Positions 11,068 to 20,170 of a stretch of 60,000 nucleotides of DNA are shown piece after piece. The notes under the pieces were generated by a model. It was not told where the DNA came from. It saw nothing but the letters and a program-made list of their open reading frames with translations, and made no database searches. Position 1 is the first letter of the stretch; each line of letters starts with the position of its first letter. The DNA comes from Hydractinia symbiolongicarpus (lineage: Eukaryota; Cnidaria; Hydrozoa; Anthoathecata; Hydractiniidae): assembly GCF_029227915.1 (NCBI RefSeq), contig NC_079886.1, positions 5,582,001 to 5,642,000 of the forward strand. Reading direction: 5' to 3'. The translations under genes and the position numbers were made by a program.

Positions 11068-12469
11068 ATGTTCACAAGAGTACATCTATAGATCTTTCGT
11101 AAGGCAAAAACGCATTTTAGGCCTAACTACTTGAAAAGTCAAAAAGTCAGGATTGGGTAAAAAGTCAGGAACTGCAAGGGTTAAGAAGGACACTTAAGGA
11201 ATGTGAACATTATCCGAACTAATTAGCGAATATCTCACTTAACTTATTTTTTCTCTAACTGGAACTTTTCAAAAATGCGTAAAATGTTCTACTCATTGAT
11301 ATTCTTTTTAAACTTTTTTGAACTTTTTTCAATATTTTGTATTTTTTAATATTATTATTTTCGTTCTGTCTTTTGCATCCCTATCTGTAAACACGCTGAA
11401 GAAGCGCTAATACAACCTCATTTCCAGCGTCTGTTGACTCTTTTTTAATGTCTGGACGGCCAGACAAACATGGCCCTAGAGAAGGCTGGTCTGATAAAAA
11501 CTTGATTGGTGCAGATGCGTCGTATAATTATTGTGTCACAAGAAAACAATTTAGCGCGGCGATGAGTTCGTAATGAACAGGAAAAGCTGTTCCTATTAAA
11601 ATAGCTGCGTAGCTGTAACGTGTAATTTCTTTTAAAGTCGAAAAATTTATTAAAAACATTGCTAAGCAATGACAGTGTAAGAAAATAGATCGAATTGTTT
11701 CAATAGCTGGCAAAGTTTAATAACTGACAAAAATGAAAATCCACCTTTGCTATAACAAACTATCAAGATGAAAGTACATAAAAATAAAATAAAATCAACC
11801 TGTTTACATGTGGGAGGTAAGATTTAATTTGCGCTTTTTTTGCAGAGAATAAAGTTACATTAAGTTGCTAGCTGAGAAACTCAGTGTTGCTCCAGGGGTA
11901 ACAGAATATGTCAATTGAATTGTGTCTCTTATATGTTTTAACTTATTCATATCAGGTAGAGGTTAGGAAGAATGTTATTACTTTATATATTTCAGTATAC
12001 AAATTACCATAAAAACATAAACAACAACAACAATAGGTTAACCGTCATAGCCATAACCTGGCTAAACTGAAAATAAATAACGTAATTGACTTGAGATACG
12101 GGCTTGGTGATAAAACCCATTGTGTTCTTCTTGCTTTTGTTAGAAAACTATTATACACGAATTTTTTATATAATTTTTATAGTATCTTATACATTTATTT
12201 TAATATTACTTAATCTTTATATAAAAATTATAAAGTGAATATAAGGCGATATAACTTTTTTTAATTTAATACGCGAAGATAATTTCGTTTTAAAGAATTT
12301 TATACCTTAGTGGAGGTTTTACGAATATCTACAGGATCGTTGGTGCAACGATGCATGTGAGAGTCTCGGGAAGGAGATTATTTTTTCAAAAAAAGTAATT
12401 TAAACTAATATATCTGAACTTCTGACTTGATTTGTACAGTAGCTAGATTTCCAAACTTTGCTCACAAGA
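11068..12469. other. Non-coding DNA between the PLE and the GPCR locus
   Basis: I find no supported gene here. A short stretch at 11,095-11,180 (with TTTTAGGCCTAACTAC) resembles the 3-prime flank of the intact MFS genes (TTTTAGGCCTCACTAC at 34,827), suggesting that remnants of MFS unit A lie here. The rest is AT-rich. Confidence 0.35.
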
Positions 12470-12781
12470 TCACGTGGAAGTTAAATATACGACCTTCGGT
12501 TGTCGGGCTATGACTCTGGCTGCGTCATCCGATCCTTCCACGACTTCTACGGTATCGCTATTAACAACAACGATGTTTTGTAACGCTGTTAAATTATCTG
12601 ATGTTGTTGAATGGAATCGTTTACAACACAGATAGTTGAGTGCCACATCCCTCAATGGTTTGTTAAGAAACACATATATTAATGGATCAACAAGAAATCC
12701 ACAGTTCAACAGAATATCTCTGATTTTGAAGATAATATCGAAGTCCATGTCTTCGTCCTTTATCCATACGTACCATGTGTA
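12470..12781 (-). pseudogene. Class A GPCR, last helix and tail (split gene, 3-prime part)
   Basis: The minus-strand frame gives the third extracellular loop (WYVWIKDEDMDFD) and helix 7 with DPLIYVF, a variant of the NPxxY motif. It continues with a helix-8-like NKPLRDVALNYLCC containing palmitoylatable Cys, then a cytoplasmic tail ending at a stop at 12,470. The partner half lies at 15,240-15,890, separated by a pogo/Tigger element. With the element and one TA removed the two halves are in the same frame. Its ligand cannot be told from sequence. Confidence 0.85.
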
Positions 12782-12783
12782 TA

Positions 12784-12866
12784 CAGTTGACTCTCTCTAT
12801 CTCGAACTCGCAAGGGACCAGAAAATTTGTTCGAGATAGAGAAAGTTCGAGATAGAGAAAAATTGA
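12784..12866 (+). repeat. Left inverted terminus of the pogo/Tigger element
   Basis: It starts CAGTTGACTCTCTCTATCTC and carries three copies, in either orientation, of the motif TTCGAGATAGAGA. The right end carries more of the same motif. Confidence 0.88.
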
Positions 12867-13010
12867 CAAAAATTGGATTTTTTCGTAAAAAACGTATTTT
12901 TAACCTTCAGTGTATCGGGAGTTGATAGAGGTCAATGAGAGATGTTAAAATGTTAATATTCAATGCACAAGACTTCTTTTAAAATAAATACATAAAATAA
13001 ATTTACAGCT

Positions 13011-13858
13011 TCATTTAAAGAAATCGGTTATGTCTTTTTGTTTAAGTGATGCCACTCTGTCTTCATTATACATTTTTTCGAATTTGGAGATAAGCATTTG
13101 CATTTCATTGCCTTTTTCGCAACACATTGCTAGATCTTTCAAAAGATCAATACTACACTCGACTTTTGATCTTGATGGTTTTTCGACAACTATATCAAAT
13201 GAATCATCCTCCATGTCACTGCCATCGTCTTCAGCTTCGTCGTCCTGAGATTTCCGAAATTCATCAATGATATCCTCATTAGAGATTTGAGGGGCGGTTG
13301 CGATAACCTCATCATCCAAGGTCACAAGATCATTAGCACTGAGATCATTTGGTACCAATGATGGATCAGCCTCTCTTAAATCATCCAAACTTTCTTGAAG
13401 ATCTTTAAATGGGTCATCCGAATCAGCAATAGCATCCTGTTGTCCTGTAGAAGAGATTCCAGATTTCTTAAAACAATTGATGATGGTTTGTTTAGTTACA
13501 GCCTCCCAAGAATCAGCCAGTATCTTCATTTCGCTTAAAATTGAAATCTTTGAACGAGCGAGGTTTTTTTGATTTGCCAATGACGGACATTGGCAACTTT
13601 TCTCCAGTAGCACTTGCTGCGGCCATTCCAGTGAATCTCAACTTGCTCTTCTTCCCCCCAGAACACTTTTCTCCTTTGAGGTGGTATGTTTTCTCGGGAA
13701 GACATTGGTAAAACAAACCAAATTCGTCTGCGTTGAAAGTGTCCTCCAATTTGTAATTCGACAGAATGGTTGGGGGCGTGGTTTCGTTCCAGGAGCTTGT
13801 CATTTGATTTGTAACTGACTTACATTCACCACCGATAACTTTCAAGGAAATGCTGTGC
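13011..13858 (-). pseudogene. pogo/Tigger transposase, exon 2 with deleted DDE core
   Basis: Exon 2 begins after the acceptor TTTACTTTTTCAG at 13,859. It completes an Arg codon and reads HSISLKVIGGE and then FNADEFGLFYQCLPEKTY with the first catalytic Asp, followed by GEKLPMSVIGKSKKPRSFK. Directly after this, near 13,540, the sequence jumps in another frame to ILADSWEAVTKQTIINCFKK, the region C-terminal to the DDE domain, and runs through an acidic segment to DITDFFK and a stop at 13,011. The second and third catalytic acidic residues are therefore missing and the protein is frameshifted at the join. Confidence 0.88.
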
Positions 13859-14513
13859 CTGAAAAAGTAAATAAATAAAAATGTTTCGTGTAAAGCAGCC
13901 CTTAATATTAATCGAACATAACACAATCGAACATAAATTTTAAGATTGGTTCGATTCGATTCTTATCTGTTTACAAATTATATTGTTGAACACGTGGAGT
14001 GTAGTAGAATCTGTAATGAACAATATGGCTATAAATTTACTGGGACAAGAAATTGAATTAACTGAAAATATGCCACTCGTCGTTTTGTCTTCCACTGACA
14101 TTACATCTTACATAAAAGGGTACCATGTTTACAAAAGTTTATGGACACCAGTCCAACAAGAAAAACTACAAGGAGAAATGGAACCTCACAACCCTGTCGA
14201 CAAATACGCTGTAGCCGTTAAAAAAGATGGGAAACTAGTCGGACATTTGCCGTTAGGAGAAAATGGAAAGTTTGCTAAAACCATATTTTATTTTCTCCGT
14301 GCTGATCAATTTGGGAGATGTGATATAACTGTTACTGGAAAGGCAGTTAATCTTGGAGATGGTGATGGAATGCAGGTCCCCTGTGTTCTAAGCTTATCCG
14401 GGCAAAAGTCAATGGTAGAGATTTTGAAAAAAACAGAAGCTGTAATTTTAGTGTTTGATATGTAATCACGTTGTTTTTATACACGAAATGAAAATTATAA
14501 CTATGTTATTTAC
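13859..14513 (-). other. Transposase intron
   Basis: Donor AAG|GTAAATA (GT at 14,513-14,512) and acceptor TTTCAG (ending 13,859) define a 655-bp intron. Splicing joins DKWKK to RHSISLKV, matching the continuous order seen in Tigger-family transposases. The intron holds an antisense HIRAN-like ORF. Confidence 0.82.
14016..14465 (+). CDS. HIRAN-like domain protein nested antisense in the transposase intron
   Basis: An intact 149-residue frame starts at ATG 14,016 (MNNMAINLLGQ) and ends TAA at 14,463-14,465. It is compact and single-domain: KGYHVYKSLWTP at residues about 33-44, then EPHNPVDKYAVAVKKDG and VGHLP, then VTGKAVNLGDGDGMQVPC. This is the pattern of HIRAN-type domains (xGxxxY, EPxNPxDxxAVAV, GxLP), which bind DNA ends or damaged DNA when found in helicases such as HLTF. 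It lacks any helicase or nuclease partner. It lies wholly within the 655-bp intron of a broken pogo/Tigger transposase, on the opposite strand, and shows no stop or frameshift although its carrier is degraded. No promoter is recognisable. The domain call is fairly firm; the role, and whether it is expressed, are unknown. Confidence 0.78.
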   Translation: MNNMAINLLGQEIELTENMPLVVLSSTDITSYIKGYHVYKSLWTPVQQEKLQGEMEPHNPVDKYAVAVKKDGKLVGHLPLGENGKFAKTIFYFLRADQFGRCDITVTGKAVNLGDGDGMQVPCVLSLSGQKSMVEILKKTEAVILVFDM

Positions 14514-14899
14514 CTTTTTTTCCATTTGTCCAGCCAACCATCGGAAGCCTTGAAACTTGAACAATCAAAGTTTTTAGCAAAACTGAGTGCCTTTTCTTTT
14601 ATCAAATTGCCATCGATCGGAATGTTTTGGCTTCTTTGAACAGTAAACCATTTGAAAACAGCCTTGTCTATCTGCTCATAATCACAGCCTCGAACCTTTT
14701 TCGAACCAGACGCGGTTTTTTGTTCTTCCAAGCTTTGTAGGATCTTATGTTTTTTTTTCATCCAAGTTGAAATTGTATTTTTGGGGATCCCGTATTTTTC
14801 TGCTGCCTCCTTGTTTGACATTCCTTTCTCGATTTCCCGAATTATTTGACATTTTTGAATTAAAGAAACGTTATTGAGTTTTCTTTTTAAAGCCGACAT
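14514..14899 (-). pseudogene. pogo/Tigger transposase, exon 1 (DNA-binding domains)
   Basis: The start is taken at ATG 14,899 (MSALKRKLNNVSL). Residues about 10-60 form a CENP-B/psq-type helix-turn-helix (KCQIIREIEKGMSNKEAAEK, GIPKNTISTWMKKK). Residues about 75-128 form the second CENP-B/Tc5-type domain (YEQIDKAVFKWF, FKASDGWLDKWKK). The exon ends in phase 2 at 14,514 with a good splice donor. It is itself undamaged, but exon 2 lacks the catalytic core, so only a DNA-binding fragment could be made. Such a fragment could bind the TTCGAGATAGAGA motifs at the element ends (inference). Confidence 0.87.
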
Positions 14900-15046
14900 C
14901 TTCACCTCAAGAATGTGGTTCAAAACACCGTAAACAATGTTTTGTGAGTGACTTTAGAATTCGAACGTCAAACATTTTCGTTCGAAAATGGAACATTTTA
15001 ATTCGATTTTTAGTGTAAATAGGTTCTTAAATCCGGAAAAGTTCGA

Positions 15047-15237
15047 GATAGAGAGAGAAACAGTCAGACGGGACCGAGATTTTGGTTCGAGATAGAGAGG
15101 TATTCGAGATAGAGAGGTTTGAGATAAAGAGAGGAAAATAGCTTAGAGCCTACACAAATGTCCAAGGGACCGAGACTTTGGTTCGAGATAGAGAGATGTT
15201 CGAGATAGAGGGTAGTCGAGATAGAGAGAGTCAACTG
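15047..15237 (-). repeat. Right inverted terminus of the pogo/Tigger element with clustered subterminal repeats
   Basis: About seven copies of TTCGAGATAGAGAG or close variants lie at roughly 15,047, 15,083, 15,101, 15,117, 15,181, 15,198 and 15,214, ending in GAGAGAGTCAACTG. A GGGACCGAGACTTTGG motif also repeats. The cluster is denser than at the left end. Confidence 0.85.
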
Positions 15238-15239
15238 TA

Positions 15240-15890
15240 TACATTTCGATATGGATGAAAACATGATAAAAGTAAAAACGAGTAAAAACGGTACGATGAA
15301 ATGCTTAGCGTTTGTTACTAACTCCCCATTTTCCACATTCTGTTGGAACTTTCTTCTTCTTCGCTTCAAATGCAAACCAATTATCAAATACACCACCACA
15401 GCTATCACAATATAAACTGCATTTGTAATTGTCACAGCAAAGTAATATCGTTCAAATTGAATATCTTCAACAATAATTACTGGTAATACTGCAAATCCAC
15501 TTATAATCCAAGCCGCAATTATAAATTTTACCAACCGTTGTTTTGTGACAATATAACTATATTTATGTGCAAAGAAATGCAAAGAAAACGATCTGTTATG
15601 ACTAAAAACATAGCAAAAAGCAACGAAATACGTCCTACTATGTCAAGATAATAAAATATTTGATGCCATAACTTCCACTTACTATCTATACTGGCATTTG
15701 GCTGCATCTTTGTTATTTCAGAAAAAGCTCCAAGCATCAAAAGAAGAATTTCTGTTACACTCAAGTTTATCAGTAATACTTTCTGATTTTTATTTTGTTT
15801 TTTGTGTTTACACAACGAAAATAGTGCTAAAAGGTGTAAACACAACGCCAAGAAAATTGGAACAAGCAAGAAATAACTAAACAGTACCAT
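15240..15890 (-). pseudogene. Class A GPCR, helices 1 to 6 (split gene, 5-prime part, frameshifted)
   Basis: The start is taken at ATG 15,890 (MVLFSYFLLVPIF), which begins helix 1. Helix 2 carries LLINLSVTEILLLM and helix 3 ends in ITDRF, a DRY variant. A frameshift near 15,575, just after DRFLCIS, moves the frame to HKYSYIVTKQRL and helix 4 with the conserved Trp (IIAAWIISGF). Helix 5 is YYFAVTITNAVYIVIAVVVY, followed by a basic loop KRRRRKF and helix 6 (HFIVPFLLVFTFIMFSS). It ends at 15,240 against a pogo/Tigger element; helix 7 lies at 12,470-12,781. Rhodopsin-like architecture is clear but the subfamily is not. Both the frameshift and the insertion make it a pseudogene, unless the frameshift is an assembly error. 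Confidence 0.87.
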
Positions 15891-16860
15891 TTTAAGGCCA
15901 CTCGTTCGTGCATATGAAAAAAAACAAAAACATCTTCTATTAATACTCAAATGTGGTGTACGTTTTTATATACGTAGGGAAGAAGAGAATACAACTACTC
16001 TTTTTTTCTTTTAATAATTTTAATAAGACCACTCAATGGCTTTTTCACCCATGGCTTTTATTAATGACATTTTAGGCTTTATTTAATGATCTCAGAGTAA
16101 CGTCGTTTGTTCTAGCACACTTTCAAACGATGTTTTTCCAGAAAAATGTTCAATTAATTATTTGACTGCTAATAAAGAGAATGTGTCTCCCTTAATACCT
16201 CCTATGGCTTTTATTACTGACATTATAGCTTTTATTTAATGATGTCAGAGTGACGTCTATTGTTTGCACATTTTTAAACCGTATCTCGCAGATGTTTTTC
16301 TTTAAAAATATTCAATTAACCTAAGCTGAAAAAACATTTCGAAAAATTAGAAACATCCCATTTTTTCTAAATCTTTATGGATAATAACAGATAAGAAAGG
16401 CTAAATGAATTTCAAATAGTGATAGACGTTAATTGTAAAAGTTGTCTAGGTTCGCTTAATTCTGAATCTGGGCGCTCATTTGCACAACTTCACATTCTAA
16501 ACCTTTTGGGCAGTCTGATTGGAGAAATGTAGAAGCAAAGTCACCTAATAAAAAGAATTTTTTATTAAGAAACTCGTCAATAAGACCCGTTGAAAAATCC
16601 CCATAGAGTAAAGAGCAATGGTAAATAGATTGTTTTAGATGTTTTGCTGACGTCAGCAGTGCATGCAAAAAATTAGTTCATTGATTGCTTATAATAAGCA
16701 GAGGTTGAGACGCTGATCAAAATATTGTATGGGACCGTATGTTTTCGACGAACGCCTAAGGAGATATAAAGGTTTAAAAATTTTGCTGACCTCAGCAAAG
16801 ACCCGCAAAAGCACAATGTTTTTTTAAAATTGTATACCCGTTGTCTTCATCGTATAGTCT
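15891..16860. other. Non-coding DNA with an MFS 3-prime-flank remnant
   Basis: Positions 15,975-16,035 (GGGAAGAAGAGAATACAACT, then AATAAGACCA) match the 3-prime flank of MFS copies C and D (34,900-34,955). They are read as a piece of MFS unit A. A diverged tandem repeat of about 150-160 bp is visible at 16,040-16,320 (ATGGCTTTTATTA followed by GACATT). No gene is seen. Confidence 0.45.
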
Positions 16861-17150
16861 TAAACTTAACTTCCACTTACTGTCTATATTGGCATCTGGT
16901 TGGATATATGTTATTTCAGAGTAAGCCCCAACCATCAAAAGAAGCATTTCTGTTACACACAAGTTTATCAGTAATGCTTTCTGATTTTTATTTTGTTTTT
17001 TGTGTTTACACACAAAAAAAATACTGGGAAAAAAATACCCAACACTGGGAAAATCAGAGGAAGCACGAAATAACTAATCAGTACAATATTGAGGCCAGTC
17101 TAAATAAGAAACGTTCGTTATGTTTGTGCATATGAAAAGAAAACATCTCC
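16861..17150 (-). pseudogene. Truncated second copy of the GPCR 5-prime end
   Basis: The minus strand repeats the first GPCR from its helix 1 (IVLISYFVLPLIFPVL) through helix 2 (LLINLCVTEMLLLMVGAYSEI) to DANIDSKWKL, where similarity stops. The start codon is ATT instead of ATG, and a frameshift precedes CKHKKQNKNQ. About 100 residues are covered. It is a partial tandem duplicate of the gene at 15,240-15,890. Confidence 0.8.
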
Positions 17151-17439
17151 TAATAATACTCAAATGGGGTGTATATTTTTATATAGCTGATCATAGCTGG
17201 CTCGTAAATGAACATGCCTTAAAATTTCTAGTGAAATATGTTCTACTTTAGTATACTTACAAAAAATCGTTTTCAATTTTGATTGCATATGAATAAGGAT
17301 CAACATGATGATTTTATGTTCATAATTCTATTCATACAGCCTGTCCCATTCTTGCTTTTGTTCAGGTTTTGTTCTTTTAAATTTAAGGAAGCAATGATTG
17401 CAGTAAAGGAGCCCATACGTGAACGTGATCCTTGCTGCG

Positions 17440-18245
17440 TTTCAAAACTATAGATCGGGAGCTATGTACTTCACCATAAGTTTAATAAAGTTTATCCAGA
17501 GCTCACGTCTATTAGAACAACTGTCAACACCTTTAAATCAAAATAATAAAAGTAAAAAGAAGGGAATAGCATCTTTAAAAATGGATGCCCAAATTTGTTT
17601 TTCTATGCTCCAATGAAAAAGATAAAAGGGATGATGATTGGTACCAGAGTCACCGGAACTAATGGTGAAAGAAACAACAACGTTGTTTGCCAAAATACAA
17701 GTTTCAAAATTTCCACAAAACTATTGGTCAAACACAAAAAAATCTCTCAACTTTATTAAGAAGATATTGTTTCCTCATCTTAAAGCTGTTCGTGAAGACA
17801 AATGAGTGTTGTCATCATGGACACTTTCAAGGGACAAGACAACGATGAAGTAATGCCTTTTTGTCAAGAAAACAACTGTTGAGTTATCAATGTACCCCAC
17901 AATCTTACAAAGAAATTCCAGCCCTTGGATGTCCCCGTCAACAAGCTATCTAAAACTTTTATGAAGTGCAACGCATGGTACGCAGAAGAGGTTGTCAAGG
18001 AGCTGAATGAAAGCAAAATGTTGTTTATGTTGAAGTTTTACTGTAACCAACCCAGATAAACTTTTACATGCTAAATTGATTTTTGGCATGTATCAATACT
18101 CAACATTACTGGTTTGAAGTCGGCAGGGATAACAGAAGCGGTTGAAAAAGCAAATGAAGTCATTCAAAGAATAGATAGTCCCTTTACTGCATCCCGCGAC
18201 TACTTAACTAAAATTTCATTCTTAGCAAATCTTATTATTTTTATT
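17440..18245 (+). pseudogene. DDE (pogo-like) transposase relic, MFS unit A tail
   Basis: Translation in patched frames gives SVVIMDTFKGQDNDEV (catalytic Asp of the IxDTF motif), NVPHNLTKKFQPLDVPVN, WYAEEVVKELNESK and SAGITEAVEKANEVIQRID, the C-terminal part of a DDE transposase, interrupted by several stops. The same relic follows the MFS gene in units B, C and D, so it belonged to the duplicated locus before duplication. Confidence 0.8.
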
Positions 18246-18919
18246 GTAATTTTGTACTTACGTTAGTCATGCTAATAGAAAAAAAAATTATTTTTATGAA
18301 ATCAAATATTTGAATGCCTTTGAAGTTTTTATCTAGCACAATCCCATTCATTTGCCGTTGTTGTACAATAATAACGTCGGTTATTTCTTTTTCGTTGCCA
18401 AAATTGCAGTAAACAGGATGCAGCGTTCAGACAAATTAATTTTACTGAAAAAATGGTCGGGGAAAATTAGTAAGGTTTAGTAAGGAATATCTTTGGACTT
18501 TTTCCCCGACCTTTTTTCCAGCCTGTTTTGTAGTCTAGCACAATACAATTTTAAGCTCTCTAGTTCAAAGGTTATTACACTCGGCTTAGAAGCTGACGAG
18601 GTACTAGCGTAAACGATAACAAATTTAAAACAGATGTTCATCAAGAGTCAGCTCTAACGCGTAGTGAAAAAAATATGTAACTGCAAAATCATGTTTGAAA
18701 TGTACAATTGTTCATCAAAGTCTAAGCAAATCGGAAGGTTAATTTTAAACGTCTAAACACACCCAAATAACTTCATATATCTTTTGCCTTTGCATAACAC
18801 GAAGCCAGCTACATTTTATTTCTGTAGACTCATTTTCCTGAACTAGTTTTCTTCATTGGCTACGGTGAAGCATTTACAGCAAGGCCAGGTTATTTTGCCG
18901 AAAATATCTAGGTGGCTAT
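18246..18919. other. Non-coding tail of MFS unit A
   Basis: No gene is seen. GTTGCCAAAATTGCAGTAAACAGG at 18,396 corresponds to 42,978 in unit C and 58,085 in unit D. A short poly-pyrimidine TTTTTCCCCGACC run lies near 18,498. Confidence 0.5.
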
Positions 18920-19195
18920 CTCTATCACCCTGTCTATAAATATCATTATGTCATTTCTATTACTCTGTCTATCTCTATCGCCCTGTCTATATCTATCACT
19001 CTGTCCATCTCTATGACTTTGTCTATCTCTATCGCCCTGTCTATATCTATCACTCTGTCCATCTCTATGACTTTGTCTATCTCTATCGCCCTGTCTATAT
19101 CTATCACTCTGTCCATCTTTATCACTTTGTCTATCTCTATCACCCTGTCTAACTCTATTACTCTGTGTATCTCTATCAACCTATGTCTATATACC
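18920..19195 (+). repeat. CTATCT-type minisatellite
   Basis: About 270 bp of six-base units close to CTATCT or CTGTCT, with a higher-order repeat of 54 bp between roughly 18,979 and 19,130. Shorter equivalents occupy the same place in the other units (29,225, 44,640 and 59,740). The long open frames on both strands here are a by-product of the repeat. Confidence 0.85.
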
Positions 19196-19269
19196 GCTTT
19201 TGCTATTTAATATGTCCGTACTACGACTTCCAAATTCGCCTATAAATTAAATAAAAAAAGTTATTGCTA

Positions 19270-20170
19270 CTCTCCAGAAAATGAAAAACATATTCTCATT
19301 ATTAAAACCAAGTGTGGAAAAGTCTCTCAATAGCGATGTGTTATAAAATTACGTAATTTCGGTGTGTATCGTGTTACACCCAGTCAACAAGCCGTCATTT
19401 CATTTTAAATAATGTAATTGAACCCTACTATTACTGATTGTCACGATTTGTAGTACATCTAAAAACGTTGGAGGAATTAAATATCAATGCATTTATATAA
19501 AGTCTTAACCCTATTCGGTCTGCGGGGAGGGGGGAGATCTCTCCCCACCTCTGACGTTTTTATTTTACTAACTCTTTAACGCTATGCTTCATGGCTATGA
19601 TACTTACTGAGTTTCAATATTTCTCTATTAGACACCTTCATGCCAAATATTTACGTCCTATGTCTTTCACAGGCTTTGATACTGGCTATCACTCGAAACT
19701 ACCCATAAAATCTCTGACGGGGGAAATATAATAACTATTGTTAGGATCATCCTTAGAACTTGAAACTTACAACACAGCGGAACCCCCCCCCCTCCCCCCG
19801 GTCATAATATGTTCGGAAAAAAACCGGACCGATTAGGGTTAACTCAGAGGATGAAAATATAGAAGTCAACAAGCCGTCATTTCATTACAAATAATGTAAT
19901 GGCAACCTACTATCACTGATCATCACGATTTGTAGCACATCTAATGACGTTGGAGGAATTGAATATCAATGCGATTATATCGAATCTTAACACAAAAGAT
20001 AAATATAGAAGTCATGTGTTAATTATCAAGCTTTAGTTGCATGTGACATTGGTAATTAAGTAAAGGGTTAGTGCGAGAGTTTGGTGATTTGTATGATATC
20101 TTTTATTTTTATTTAACTGTTTTAACTTGTTTATAAGGTTTTACTTTTAGACCTGATGGTGAAATATTTT
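19270..20170 (+). pseudogene. Penelope-like element 3-prime end, MFS unit A (duplicated and interrupted)
   Basis: Degenerate GIY-YIG coding sequence begins near 19,275 (KMKNIFSLLKPSVEKS in patched frame). A segment of about 110 bp starting GTCAACAAGCCGTCATTTC occurs at 19,383 and again at 19,864, flanking a 330-bp MITE. The PLE-like untranslated tail with TTAGTGCGAGAG and GAAATATTTTTTCGAAATA follows at 20,065-20,190. Equivalents are at 29,383, 44,790, 47,751 and 59,890. Confidence 0.65.
19509..19838. mobile_element. piggyBac-like MITE with TTAA target duplication
   Basis: Inverted ends CCCTATTCGGTC (19,509) and GACCGATTAGGG (to 19,838) are flanked by TTAA at 19,505-19,508 and 19,839-19,842. 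TTAA duplication with CCC ends is the signature of piggyBac-type elements. The interior is non-coding and includes a G-run (GGGGAGGGGGG at 19,524) and a C-run near 19,786. Confidence 0.82.

Larger units (their letters stand above)
12784..15237 (-). mobile_element. pogo/Tigger-type DNA transposon carrying a nested HIRAN-like ORF
   Basis: The element has inverted ends starting CAGTTGACTCTCTCTATCTC at 12,784 and the complement ending at 15,237. It is flanked by TA on both sides (12,782-12,783 and 15,238-15,239), as expected for the Tc1/mariner-pogo superfamily. A two-exon transposase lies on the minus strand (14,899-14,514 and 13,858-13,011). The DDE core is largely deleted, so the element cannot mobilise itself. 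An intact ORF on the plus strand lies in the transposase intron. The element interrupts a GPCR gene at a precise TA. Confidence 0.92.

Noticed and set aside
18946-19210. Long open frames on both strands encoding repetitive Ile/Ser and Ile/Asp/Glu peptides
   Set aside because: They are by-products of the CTATCT minisatellite, present on both strands at once and not conserved in length between units.
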